From the NCBI RefSeq assembly GCF_026914185.1, contig NC_070572.1, positions 1,984,001 to 2,048,000 on the forward strand: a stretch of DNA of 64,000 nt. The letters are read 5' to 3'. The position numbers and the translations under genes are program-made. Of the stretch, positions 31,333 through 43,100 are shown one piece after another. How positions within the stretch are numbered: position 1 is the first letter of the stretch; each line of letters starts with the position of its first letter. The DNA comes from Puccinia triticina. Its lineage: Eukaryota; Basidiomycota; Pucciniomycetes; Pucciniales; Pucciniaceae. The notes beneath the pieces were generated by a model. The model had not been told where the DNA came from. It searched no databases and saw only the letters and a list, made by a program, of their open reading frames with translations.

Positions 31333-33284
31333 CTCCAGAGGGAGTGGTGCATTGGTGGATTTGGAGAGAAATGGGCAGATGGGTGAGTGTCAGGCTTGGT
31401 GATACCAAGACGCAAAGTCTTCTAGCTTCACAAGTTACTGCGGTGAATGAGCGCATCCTTAGATGCGGCAAAAAGATGGGGTTAAGGAGGTAACTCCTTA
31501 AGAAGCTGTTTTTTAAAGATTTATATCCCTATTGGGATGTAACTGAGGGGCTGCGAGAGCAGTGGAATGGTTAAGGTGCCCTCCGGGGCAGTTCTTACAG
31601 GGCCTGACAAGCAGGGGTAGTGTGTCCTGTGATGTCTGGGGCACTACTGTGGGGGGTATTTCAACAGGTTCCCAAGTATATATTTGATGGGGATGACACC
31701 TGAGATGATAAAGAGAAATGAGCTGGACTTACTGTTGAACAGGAGTCCAGCAACAAGCAATGAATCTAGAAAAAAAAATCTAAAACAGGCTAAGAGCAAA
31801 CTGGTCAACAAATATGTTTGGCAAAGTAGTGTGCTGCTGGGCAGTTAAAGTGGTTGATGATTCTGGGGATTGAACTGTGCGCATTCTCTCACAAGGTTGC
31901 AAATCTGTATCTGTTTGGGTCAATCTGCGGATTTGCATACCTATGGAAAAAGGCTGTACGTGCACAGGATGCAAAATTACCCAATGCAGGAGCGCAGGGG
32001 TTTTTTCACACTCTGCCATTTACATGTTGGGCGTTTACATGAGGTCATTGTGGACGAAGTCAATGTGTAAAATCACCCTGGGCAAGCACGGGTCATGAAA
32101 GCCAAACAGGTTACGTGATCCTGCACACCACCAAAAAAAAAAACAGCGGCCTGGGTCATGTCACAGATGCATGACAGGTTTTCATGCGGTACAACCGCGC
32201 AACAGCTGAATTTGCTAGGTACATCATCATGTGTCAGAGGTGACCAAAACCAGTCAAAAGGGCTGACAAAACCTCCCATAACCAGACATCACACACGCTC
32301 ATACAGCAAATATCACACTGTACACACATAACCTCAAAAACCCACCAACAGCCAACACTTTCCCAGCAAAAGGAGCCTGTACTATGTATCTATTTACATG
32401 ACAGACCTATGCATACACATTACACATATGTACATAGTGACCGCGCGCACACCACACACTCAGCTGGAATCTGCCTCTTATCTTTTTCTCTGGCCTTCAG
32501 CCCCTCAAACGATCAATGTGGACGATAACTATCTCCTCCACTCCTCTGAGCTCTCACCTCCAGGATTGATCAACTGTAAGTCAACTTGATCTTGAAGAAA
32601 TTGTTGGAAATTGATACTTACTGGTGGAAGGGGTGCTGTTGGCTTGAGTTGCATTCATACCCGGCCCCTTTCACCACTCAAAACTGACAACTAAATTTCT
32701 TGCATCCTCTTCTCCTCTCACTACTAGGATTGATCAAGTGTGGGTCAACCTAGCTTGAACCAACTGTTGGTTGTTTTTGTTTAGTTGGAAGAGGTACGCG
32801 GCCTGACCATCATTCAGGCCCGGCCTCTTTCACCACAACAAGTACGGCCTAACCACTTCCCTGGTGAACTGCCTCTGCCACTCCCATCTTGCCAGCTAAC
32901 AACTACATACACAGTCACACTTTCCCCACACTCTCCTTGGAGGGGACTTCTGTTAAGCTATGTAGTGTGTTTGGCGCGTGTGATGTCAGGTGATGGCCTG
33001 TGATGACTTGTGATGATGTTGTTGTGTAATAGTAGTTATGTGGTTGTGTCCAATTTGAATGGTGGTCTATGGCAGTGTTGACATCACCGTGGCTTGCAGT
33101 TATTTGGTTGAATTCCTGCATATCATTTATTTATGTAAGTAAATATGTATGTATGACTGTATGACAGCTGCAGGCTGTGTACCGCGCAAGCTGTCCTGTA
33201 AGTGTGACAGGTCCTCCAGAACCTGAAAGGCCTACAGGACTGCGCAACATGTTTGGCTCACATGACCTGGGTTTGCCTGGGGTG
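31333..33284. other. No gene; diverged ~150-bp duplication at 32560-32840
   Basis: TTGATCAACTGTAAGTCAAC...CGGCCCCTTTCACCAC (32567-32675) and TTGATCAAGTGTGGGTCAAC...CGGCCTCTTTCACCAC (32730-32838) are diverged tandem copies. A GTGTAAAATCACCCTGG end at about 32064-32080 resembles the outer end of the element at 33285-34462. No exons recognised. Confidence 0.45.
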
Positions 33285-34462
33285 CATTGCATGCAAGTAA
33301 AGTTACATGTAGTTTTACACAGTGGAGGACTTCCCTTCAATTTACATGGCCGTGTAAAGTAAGACCTGGCACTTGTAAAGCCAGATCTGACTCACCTTGT
33401 AATTTTTAGCTTTAGAAGCTGTTCTGCAGGCTTGAGATGCCAGAATACCTGCCAGATTTACAACCCCAGGATTCCAGCAACTTGGCATTGTTCACCCGGT
33501 CATCGAGAGTACACAACCCTCTCGATGACCGGCCTGTACCGAGAGGACACATCCTCCTCGATGGCCGGTATACACCAGCCAACAAGAGGGAGGGCACCAC
33601 CCTCTTGATGGCAGATCTGTGCCGGTCATTGAGAGGACACAACCCTCTTGATGGCCGGTACAGACCGGTCATTGAGAGGACACAACCTCTTGATGGCCGG
33701 TACAGGCCGGTCATCCAGAGAACACACCCCTCTTGATGGCCGGTACAGACCGGTCATCAAGAGTACGATGGTCGGTCGATGGCCGGTACAGACCGGTCAT
33801 TGAGTGTCCTCTTGATGCCCGGTACAGATGTGTCCTCTGTACCAGTCAATGAGAGGACACATACCTCTTGATGACTGGTCTATACCGGGCATCAAGAGGG
33901 TAGGCCATCAAGAGGACACACCGCCAGTCATCGAGAGGACTCAACCCTCTCGATGGCCGGTACAGATGTACCCTCTTGATGACCGGTCCGTACCAGCCAT
34001 CAAGAGGGGTTTGTACTCTTGATGACCGGTCTGTACCGGCCATCAAGAGGTTTGTGTCCTCTCAATGACCGGCACAGATCTGCCATTGAGAGGATGGTGC
34101 CCTCTCTCTTGATGGCCGGTCTGTTCCGGCCATCAAGAGGGATGTGTCCTCTTGAGGTACAGGCTGGTCATCGAGAGGGTTGAATCCTCTCGATGATCGG
34201 TCTGTACCAGTCGTAGAGAGGATTCAACCCTCTCGATGCCCGGTACAGACCCAGCTATTGAGAGGGTTGTGTACTCTTGATGACCAGTCTGTACCGGCCA
34301 TCGAGAGGGATGTTCTAGTTTGATCTAGCCGCTGAAAAGTGTGTGTAAAACCAGTGTGTAAAAATCTGGCTTTACAAGTGCCAGATCTGACTTTACACGG
34401 CCTTGTAAATCAAAACCGTTTACATGAGGGTGTCTGTGTAAAGGCATAGGTTGTAAAATTCA
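33285..34462. mobile_element. Inverted-repeat element enclosing a minisatellite
   Basis: The left arm 33310-33400 (ACATGGCCGTGTAAAGTAAG, CTGGCACTTGTAAAGCCAGA) and right arm 34345-34462 (TCTGGCTTTACAAGTGCCAG, CTTTACACGGCCTTGTAAAT) are reverse complements. Outer ends are roughly GGGTGCATT and GGGTGAATT. Between them lies only the 42-bp minisatellite. Precise ends and target duplication were not resolved. Non-coding. Confidence 0.65.
33490..34320. repeat. 42-bp palindromic minisatellite (array 2)
   Basis: Roughly twenty units based on ACAGACCGGTCATTGAGAGG followed by ACACAACCTCTTGATGGCCGGT. Every unit contains the self-complementary pair GTCATTGAGAG / CTCTTGATGGC, and cores occur in both orientations. 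Unit length, the CAGACC..GGTCATTGAGAG phrase and the inverted core match array 1 at 1-645. Confidence 0.88.
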
Positions 34463-34621
34463 CCCGCCTCCTCCGGTTTGTTGCAATCTGGTATATGGCC
34501 CATTGACCGCCCTTTGCAGCACGGGATCATAATATTCAACTTCTGGTAGTTTACTCACTTTCTGCAGCATTGAAAAGCCGGGAAAACGAGCACCCTCCTC
34601 AAGAATTTGTTGACTTCAGCT

Positions 34622-34900
34622 TAGGGTTGCGAAATTGACAGGCACAATCCAAAAAACGTCGGTCTTGACTTGCTTCCGGATTATGGCTGCCAGTTTCGCA
34701 ATCGAAGCTGGGACCAACAAATTCATGGGGAGGGTATTGATTCGCCAGACTTTTCCGCGCAGAAACGAGCTCGAAAATCAACAAGAGCTGAAGACGGTGA
34801 TCCCGATCCGCAAGTGCCAGTCCATGGTATACTGGTTCGCCAAGAGCCGGAAGAGGTACTAATTGAGGAAACAGCTACACCACCGGGTCACTTTCTGTGA
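34622..34900 (+). CDS. Possible 3' terminal exon, unrecognised protein
   Basis: After an acceptor-like CTTCAGCTTAG the plus strand is open for about 92 codons to TGA at 34898-34900. It reads DLLPDYGCQFRNRSWDQQIH and a hydrophilic acidic tail (PEEVLIEETATPP). Composition is coding-like, but no upstream exon or family was identified; it may be the end of a mobile-element protein. Confidence 0.3.
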
Positions 34901-35030
34901 TCGGTGTTGGTTGGTCTAACGTTACCTGATCGGAGAACGTCGGACCAACCTATTCCATGATTGGGATTGGTTTATCCAGTCAATCCACGATCTGCATGAT
35001 CGGGGCATCCAATCACCCCGACTTCGCGCG

Positions 35031-35360
35031 TATAAGAAGCTGATGGGATGTGAATCTGACGACAAGAAACACGTCGCCGATCAGCTCTGAGCACGCCCGG
35101 TATCGATCCAACTCTCGGTATGATTACTCACCTGACGACAAGAAACACGTCGCCGATCAGCTCTGAGCACGCCCGGTATTGATCCAACTCTTGGTGAAGA
35201 AAGAGTAGAACCGGTACCGGGCGGCGAGCTAGACTACATACAAGTTGGCCGCAGCCGCAGTAGACTATGACGATGAATACATGCATGATGATGAGATGGT
35301 TAAGGTTGTGTAACTCTGATTACCTAGGTTTGCGATCTTGGTAACCTCCGGCTCCTAACA
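35031..35360 (-). repeat. 3' LTR of copia element 2
   Basis: 330 bp; near-identical partner of 39748-40077, indicating recent insertion. Confidence 0.93.
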
Positions 35361-35382
35361 TCCCCCCCCAAGATTGCAAACC

Positions 35383-38300
35383 TCACGCCCTCAATCCTAG
35401 ATTCTCCAACGCCGCTTCCATCTTGTTAGGACCAAGTTTCTTGGTAAAAATGTCGGCTTGTTGTGTTTTTGTGCTGGTCCATTGTATCCTGATGTTGTTT
35501 TTGCGCACAAAATCATTAATAAAATAGAACGCCCGAATTAGATATCTTGTTTTCTTCTTGGACGCATTATCACCTGCAATCAATACCGCTGCCTCATTGT
35601 CGCAGAAAATCTTCATTTTTACCGTATGATTGAGTTCTTCAAGCACCATTGAAAGTCCCGCCAAATGTTGAGCCCCATCCGACAACGCCACATACTCCGC
35701 CGCGCACGTCGAGAGTGCTACCACCGTTTGCCTCTTCGCACCCCACGCCACTGAGTCTCCCAAATGTTTGATTACAAACCCTGAAGTTGACCTTTCATGT
35801 TCGCCGCCCCAATTCGCATCCGACCACAAGTCCAACGATTCGCCTTTACCCTTCAGAACCAGCTTCATCGACGACGACCTTTTGACGTACCCTACTAGGA
35901 AATCAAGAGCTTTCCAGTGGGATTGTGACGGGGCTTGAGAATACCGAGCCAGTAGATTGACGCCGTACGATAGATCTGGTCGAGTACCTGCTGCCAAGTA
36001 CATTAGAGATCCAATGATGGATCTGTATTGGGTTTGGTCTACCGGTTCTCCTGCATTCAACTCGAGATCTGCGTCTGGAAGTGTGCTACGCTGGGTGAAA
36101 ATGGTGCGCGGGTAGTCGTCGACGATCTGCTGTGCTAGTTTTTCTTGATCCAATTCAACCATACGACCGGAAATCTTGATGTTCAATCCTACTAGGCCAG
36201 TAACTTTGTCAGACCATTTAACCTTGAGCTCCTTAGTTATCGCATCCTTCAACTCCGTCATCAATCTGTCACGAGATGCTACTACCAGGCCGTCATCTAC
36301 ATGTAGCCAGATGATGATGAAGTCTTCACCTCGGCGGTATGTGTAAAGAGACTGTTTGAGCTCTGAAACCGTGAATCCTAGAGCTTCCATTTTACTCTTG
36401 AAGAATAGCCACCAGCATCGCGCCGCTTGCCGCGTACCGTACATGGCTTTCTTGAGTTTTAGAATCTTCCCTTTGAGTTCCGGACGGATTTCTACAGGAG
36501 GCTGGACAAATACTTCTTCGTCGATCGGGCTGTAGAGATATGCCGAGCTGACGTCGAAGGTTGCCATCGGATAATGATACTTCATTGCCAGGGATATTAG
36601 CATGCGCAGAGTAACAAGGGAAGCTGTGGGTGCATATGTCTCATTACAATCCCGGCCCATCACCTGGTTAAAACCCTTTGCGACGTACCGAGCACGGAAT
36701 ATCTCTGGGTCCCCTTCTCTCTTGCCTGGTTTAATGACAAATACCCAACGGCAACCCAAAGGTTTCACGCCACCGAATGGCTCCACGACGTCCCACGCAT
36801 CGAGTTTGAAAAATTTATCTATCTCGTAGTTTGCTGCCTGGATCCATTTGGTCGCCTCCGGATTTGCCAGCGCTGCCTTGATGGTATTGGGTAGTCGCCT
36901 ATCTTGAGTCACTGGAAGGTTCAATATCACTTCGCGTTCAGCTTTGGCGTTCATTTCTGTCTCTTCCTCGCCGAGCTTTAACACGATTTGGTTGAGGATC
37001 AGATCTAGATCTCCCTTCTTGGGTTCCTTTTTCTTGACTGGTAGATTCTGGAATTCCGGGAAGATAACTGAAGTCGAGTGGATAATTCGTCCGTCTCGAT
37101 TTGAGTGTATAAGCCAACCAGCTCCTGAAGCTGGATACCCAATAAGTTGTCCTTCAATTGCTCGTTGGGACAGCTTGTCTCTTTTCTCCTTAGGTACATG
37201 TACGATTGCTTGTGCGCCGAAGGGGTAGAGGTTGTTTGGGTCTGTTGGGATTCCATACAGCGCGGTAACCGGACAAGAGTCAACCTTCTTGTTCGGGATT
37301 CTGTTGTGGATATGCGCAGCGAGTTGATATGCATAGCCCCAATAAGGTCGAGGCATCTGCGACTCATGTAGCATCGTTCTTGCCATATCGCCGAGGGTAC
37401 GGTTGACTCTCTCCGCTTCGCCGTTCTGCTCGGGACTATATGGTGGTACCGGTGCCAGTTTTACTCCGATGGGAACTAAGAGCTTCTTCAAAGATGCCGT
37501 GTATTCAGGCGCGTTATCGCATCGGATACATTTGGGAAAACGACCAAATGAATTCTTGATGTGGTTCAGCCAAGACATGATCTTTGCTGGGACTTCACTT
37601 CTCTCTGTCATCAGATCGCACCAGATGTACGTCGAGGCGTGATCCCTCATGGTTAGCACGTAACGTTTTCCGGACATGTCGTGTGGGAACGGGCCAGCCA
37701 CGTCGGATACAAGTAAGTCTAGCGGATTGTCGCGAGGTATTAGGGAGTTGCCGCCTGGGGAGTTCTTGTCGATACTCTTCGATTTTGCGCACTGAGTACA
37801 GAAGAATGATTCCCACTTCTTGCCTTGTACTTCTTCCGGGTAATGATCATTGAGATATTTCCGTACAACCTCCTCAGAGACATGTCCTAGTCTCCGATGC
37901 CATAAGAATGGATCAAATGACGGACGTTGGGTGATTTTGTTCAATTTCAAAGACTGATGTAAGTGTGACAAAAACCAGCAGAAATTGCGATACAACGTGT
38001 TGAAAACAACATTGGTTGGGCTAGTTAACGTTGCCGATCGTCCTTGACAATTAAATTTCCATCCCACCTCTGTCAGACGCCCGACCGAGAGGATGACACC
38101 GTCGACACCAGGGCAGTAGTATACGTCCTCAATCGTCACCGTTCCCTTCGTTGTCGGGATGGATATCGTCCCCTTGAACCTGACATCAACGGAGCAGTCA
38201 GCTACCGCAAGCAAGATACGCCTAGGTATGGCGAGTTTTTCGCGAGATGTGTACATGTCAAGAGAGCCACTCACGTGGGTCGAGGCGCCAGAGTCTAATA

Positions 38301-39678
38301 GTATTTTTCCGTCACTGACTTCCGGAACATCTAGTTGGCGCAATCTGTTGTGTTTGCCGAAGTTGCGGTCTGGGGGCAAGTAATTTGAATCCGGGGCGTC
38401 GTGACCATCAGGAGGAGGTTGGATAACGCCCGACGCAACGTCCTCCCAAAATAAACGGCAATTGTTGTACCAATGTCCGTTTTGCTTGCAATAATGGCAT
38501 TGGACGCCCCATTTTCCCGTGAGATTACTGTTGAGAGGAACACCACGGAACGCCGTTGCTTTCTCAATCAAAAGTTGCGGCTTAGGTTGAGATGTCGGCA
38601 ATCCATTGTGCTGAGGCCCAGGTTGACGATTACTTTGCGGGTGTTGCAGAGGGAACCGGCGATGGGGTGGGGCATATCTGCCTGCATTCATGCGCACGGC
38701 ATTGATGGCGTCTAGATCCATAGGGGTGTATTGATCTTCGATGGCTGCGCTAGATTTCTGTTGAGATTTCCCTGTCGCAGCTTGAATTACTGTCATGACA
38801 TCGTTCAGGGAAACGTTAGTCGCCGTCTCGAGTTTTTGGCCGACTACGAATTCAAACGTCTTTGAATCGATCCCAGCAGGCGCCGAGAAGCTATTCTGTA
38901 AGCATAGCCCACCCATCTCCTCAAAAGATATCTTGAGTTGGGTCATTTCTGCCCACACCTTGCTCCATTTCGCTAGATCGACATCAGTTCCCGGGATCGA
39001 TCGGTTCGCCATCAAGTCCGCGAACTGGTTAATAAGGTCGAGTTTGTGTTGTCAATCAGATCGATCGCATTGGCTTTTGAGACTCGTGAAGATTGTCCAC
39101 GGGTCGTCCGAGTTGGTCCCGTCCACAATATCGAGCAGAGATGTCTCAATCGTCGACCGTAGGAGACACGCGATGGCTGCTTGGTCTTTGACGGACCTCG
39201 AGTTGAAGTTCGCCTCTATCGCAGTGAACGTATCGGTGTTTTTGAACACGTATTTTAGCGTTTGGTTGATTTCTCGGTCCCAAACCTTGAAGTTAGCCTT
39301 TCCCTTTGCCAATTGTGTCTTTTTCGGGTTGTGCATGAAGTGAAGATCTAGGGGCTTTTTGTGGAAGCTATTGAGAACGCTATTCCCTTCAGGTTGTTGC
39401 GTAGGAGCGGGGATCAGGAGTGATAGTCGATTGATTTCGGCTTTCAGACGAAAGTAATCTTCAGCAGACGGTTGTCCGGCCATTTCGACGTCTACCGTGG
39501 AGGAGGATTGAGCGGGTTGGTTGAATCGTTCGTACAATCTCTTCTGATTTTCTTCAAATTCTCGGATCGTCCGGAGTCTATCTTCTTCTTCTTTTTCTCT
39601 TTCGATTCGCTGTTTTTCCAAAGTTTCTTTTATCGCTTTTTCTTGAATTTCTTTTATTTTTCCTCCTCTTCCGACCAT
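35383..39678 (-). pseudogene. Copia 2 gag-pol polyprotein with a single in-frame TGA
   Basis: One frame of 1,432 codons from ATG 39678 to the stop at 35383, interrupted only by TGA at 39052-39054. Before the stop: a Lys/Glu-rich coiled region and gag core (about 208 aa). After it: zinc knuckle CHYCKQNGHWYNNC, protease LLDSGASTHVSG, pre-integrase HRRLGHVSEE...CTQCAKSK, integrase D-D-E (VSDVAGPF, CDNAPEY, EQNGEAERVN), and RT (WVFVIKPGK, ATFDVSSAYLYSPI, catalytic LHVDDGLVV). RNase H follows (WSDANWGGEHERSTSGF, LSTCAAEYVAL, DNEAAV). All catalytic residues look intact. The stop may be a recent point mutation or a recoded gag/pol stop, so the copy could be active or one change from it. Confidence 0.93.
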
Positions 39679-39747
39679 TCAATTGTTGGTCTCCCAAGAA
39701 ATGAATTCGATACACGGTTAGCGGATGGTAGAATACGGCTTTTAACC

Positions 39748-40077
39748 TATAAGAAGCTGATGGGATGTGAATCTGACGACAAGAAACACGTCGCCGATCA
39801 GCTCTGAGCACGCCCGGTATCGATCCAACTCTCGGTATGATTACTCACCTGACGACAAGAAACACGTCGCCGATCAGCTCTGAGCACGCCCGGTATTGAT
39901 CCAACTCTCGGTGAAGAAAGAGTAGAACCGGTACCGGGCGGCGAGCTAGACTACATAAAAGTTGGCCGCAGCCGCAGTAGACTATGACGATGAATACATG
40001 CATGATGATGAGATGGTTAAGGTTGTGTAACTCTGATTACCTAGGTTTGCGATCTTGGTAACCTCCGGCTCCTAACA
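39748..40077 (-). repeat. 5' LTR of copia element 2
   Basis: 330 bp; carries the internal 75-bp duplication and adjoins the putative half-tRNA primer site at 39727-39747. Confidence 0.93.
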
Positions 40078-40159
40078 GCGCGGAACCTCAAAAATTCAGC
40101 CAATTGGCTAAAATTTGGGTAATATGTACACAAAAGCGCGCAGCCGATACCAATCTGGT

Positions 40160-40192
40160 TGGTGCAATGGTTAATGGGCTCGTCAACCTAGA
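40160..40192 (+). ncRNA. A-box half of a tRNA-like sequence, split by the 4-kb palindrome
   Basis: TGGTGCAATGG (40160-40170) fits the Pol III A box. The B-box half (GGTTCAAGAC, 44245-44254) and a T5 run (44259-44263) lie beyond the palindrome. Without the palindrome and one AACCTAGA, the A-to-B spacing is 39 nt, normal for a tRNA or tRNA-derived SINE. The acceptor stem is not recognisable. Confidence 0.5.
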
Positions 40193-43100
40193 CACCCCTG
40201 GAGATTGGAAACGACCTACCCAATAGCCTGCTTAAATGAAATACACAGGCTATGGGAGGTCTCCAGAGCTGCCCCTCGCTGCCCCTCGCCCGCCCTCCCC
40301 ATATACATGACTAAGCAAGCTCCGAGCTCGGAACCAAGGTTCCATCGGCTTCCATGACTGCGTGGACCGCTGGGCCTCGCAGCACTCCGCCTTCCCTATG
40401 TGCATACATGCACATACACAGTATACGTTTTAGCGGCCGGTCACTACCGGCCGGCCACATCCGAAATCACCCATCATCTCCGGCCTCAAGCGGTCGTTCA
40501 ACATCACCCCTCCTCTCCGGCCTCAACCGGCCGTTCAACATCACCCAAAGACTAGCTCTCCGCGGGATTCCAATCAAGAGGTGGAATCAAAGCTAAATCT
40601 CATTGTTTGTCTTTGTCTTGTCAATGGCCAGGGACGGGATGATGGGGGATCAATCCAAGTTGACTGACGCTTTCGTCTATCTTCATCTTCACGAGGCCAC
40701 TGATGACCGGGGCAAAAGGATTGGTGGTGGATCTAATGAGGCTGATCCAAGTCGACTAGCAGTTTTCCGAGCCAAGGAAACTACTTCGCGGACGGGTGAG
40801 GATGGATCACCTTAGGCCGGCACCGCTGGCATTCCCCGACCAAGCTTCCATGGGCTCAGGCTGCTGTCACCCCCTTGGTAAGAATTGTTGCTACCTTCAC
40901 AAGATTCCTCTCCATTCAGCCGTTGTTCAGAGCCTGTGCGTACAAGGAAAAATCTTATGTGCCAGATTCCTTCCCCTCAATCTTTCACTGATCTCATTTG
41001 TAGCTTTTATGAGTGCTTTTTGTTCAATTTGATTTAACAGTTTTCAACCGCTGTAAACATAACTTCATGTGCTTAGGCTAAGCTTTATTTGGAAGTTGTG
41101 GCTTAACAGGATTTGGGGAAACCTGCCACCTGGTGTTAGTAGGAGAAGGTTTCATTGTAGGTCCTCTACTACTTGATGGTCTCCATCAAATAAACCTGAT
41201 GTTATCAGCCCTGAGAAATGTCTGATTTGGGAGTTGTGGCCTTGGTAGGATCTGACAAAAGGCCGCAGTTACCAGTAGGAGTTTGGGAAATATGAATTTG
41301 GCTGTAACTTGTTTATTAATTGAGAGTCTGAGAAAAACAAAATGACAGCATCAATTGATCCTCACTGGAAACAAGCTGTTGAATTTCTACCTTTGGTGAA
41401 TGTGTAACTAAGGAGTTGTGGTCTTGGTAATGGTAGGACCTGACAAAAGGATTTAGCAGGATTTGGGAAATATGAATTTGATTGTAACTTGTTTATTACT
41501 TGAATGTCTGAGAAAATAAAATAACAGCATCAAGTGATCCTCACTGGAAACAAGCTGCTAAATTTCTACCTTTGGGGCATATGTAATTAGGGAGTTGTGG
41601 TCTTGACAAGAGTTGAGGAAAAATCAAGTTACAGGAAAATTTGATTCTATTCTAACTCTGCTAACCATGTGTTTTGGAACAAAAATTGGAAATAAGATAT
41701 TGATGTACAATTTAAAAAGGCTGTAAGAATCTTATCCTTGGTGCATTTTAAACTAATGAGTTGTTGTCTTGGCACAAGAGGGGAGATATACATGTATTTG
41801 TAGCAGAAAGAGATTCCATTATTATTACCATTCTCTTGCTTCAGTTATCAAAACCAAAATTGGAAATTATGGATTGATCAATAATTAAAAGGAGATTAAA
41901 GTTTTGAATCTTTGTTTCATTTGTAATGTAGGAGTTGTGTTGTTGGCACCTCCAATGAACACAATGTTCATAAGGGAATCCACATTTCTTACCAACCCAC
42001 TTTTTTCCTCAAATCCTTCCATGGCTACAAGTCCTTAATGAGACCCATGGCAAGGATTCAAGATTTGTTTTTTTTTCTAAAAAAATATGAAATTTATTCT
42101 TCCAATATTTGGTGTTAAAAATTCAGGTGGGAGAACAGTAGAACAAAATACACCTCTCCTGCTAATTCATATTCCCTACAACTTTGGACCTCACCACAAC
42201 TCCTAAATTACACAAGAAAAAAGGAGTAAAACAATTCATTTATTAATCAATTAATGCTGTCCATTTTTTGGTTTTGATAACTGAAGCAAGAGAATGGTAA
42301 TAATAATAATGGAATCTCTTTCTGCTACAAATACATGTATATCTCCCCTCTTGTGCCAAGACAACAACTCATCAGTTTGAAATGAACCGAGGATAAGATT
42401 CTTACAGCCTTTTCAAATTGTACATCAATATCTTATTTCCAATTTTTGTTCCAAAACACATGGTTAGCAGAGTTAGAATAGAATCAAATTTTCCTGTAAC
42501 TTGATTTTTCCTCAACTCTTGTCAAGACCACAACTCCCTAATTACACATGCCCCAAAGGTAGAAATTTAACAGCTTATTTCCAGTGAGGATCACTTGATG
42601 CTGTTATTTTATTTTCTCAGACATTCAAGTAATAAACAAGTTACAATCAAATTCATATTTCCCAAATCCTGCTAAATCCTTTTGTCAGGTCCTACCATTA
42701 CCAAGCCCACAACTCCTTAGTTACACATTCACCAAAGGTAGAAATTCAACAGCTTGTTTCCAGTGAGGATCAATTGATGCTGTCATTTCGTTTTTCTCAG
42801 ACTCTCAATTAATAAACAAGTTACAGCCAAATTCATATTTCCCAAACTCCTACTGGTAACTGCGGCCTTTTGTCAGATCCTACCAAGGCAACTACTCAGT
42901 TACACATGCCAAAAAGGTAAAAATTTGAAATCTTGTTTCCAGTTAGGATCACTTGATGTTGACATGTTTTTTCTCAGACTCTCAAGTAATAAACAAGTTA
43001 CATTCAGATTCATATTTACCTTCCTACTTGTTCAGCCTTTTGACAGATCAAGGCCACAACTCCCAAATCAGACATCCCACAGGGCTGATAAAATTGAGTT

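Larger units (their letters stand above)
35031..40077 (-). mobile_element. Young Ty1/copia element, non-TGCA termini
   Basis: 5,047 bp. LTRs 35031-35360 and 39748-40077, both 330 bp, differ at about two positions. The duplication GCGCG at 35026-35030 and 40078-40082 fixes the ends, so in element sense the LTR starts TGTTAGGAGC and ends CTTCTTATA (TG..TA instead of TG..CA). A 75-bp segment (CTGACGACAAGAAACACGTC...) is tandemly duplicated inside each LTR. Next to the 5' LTR, GGTTAAAAGCCGTATTCTAC (minus strand) resembles the anticodon arm of a tRNA-Lys(UUU). Confidence 0.93.

Noticed and set aside
33480..34320. CRISPR array
   Set aside because: Units are contiguous, self-complementary and without unique spacers; the genome is eukaryotic.
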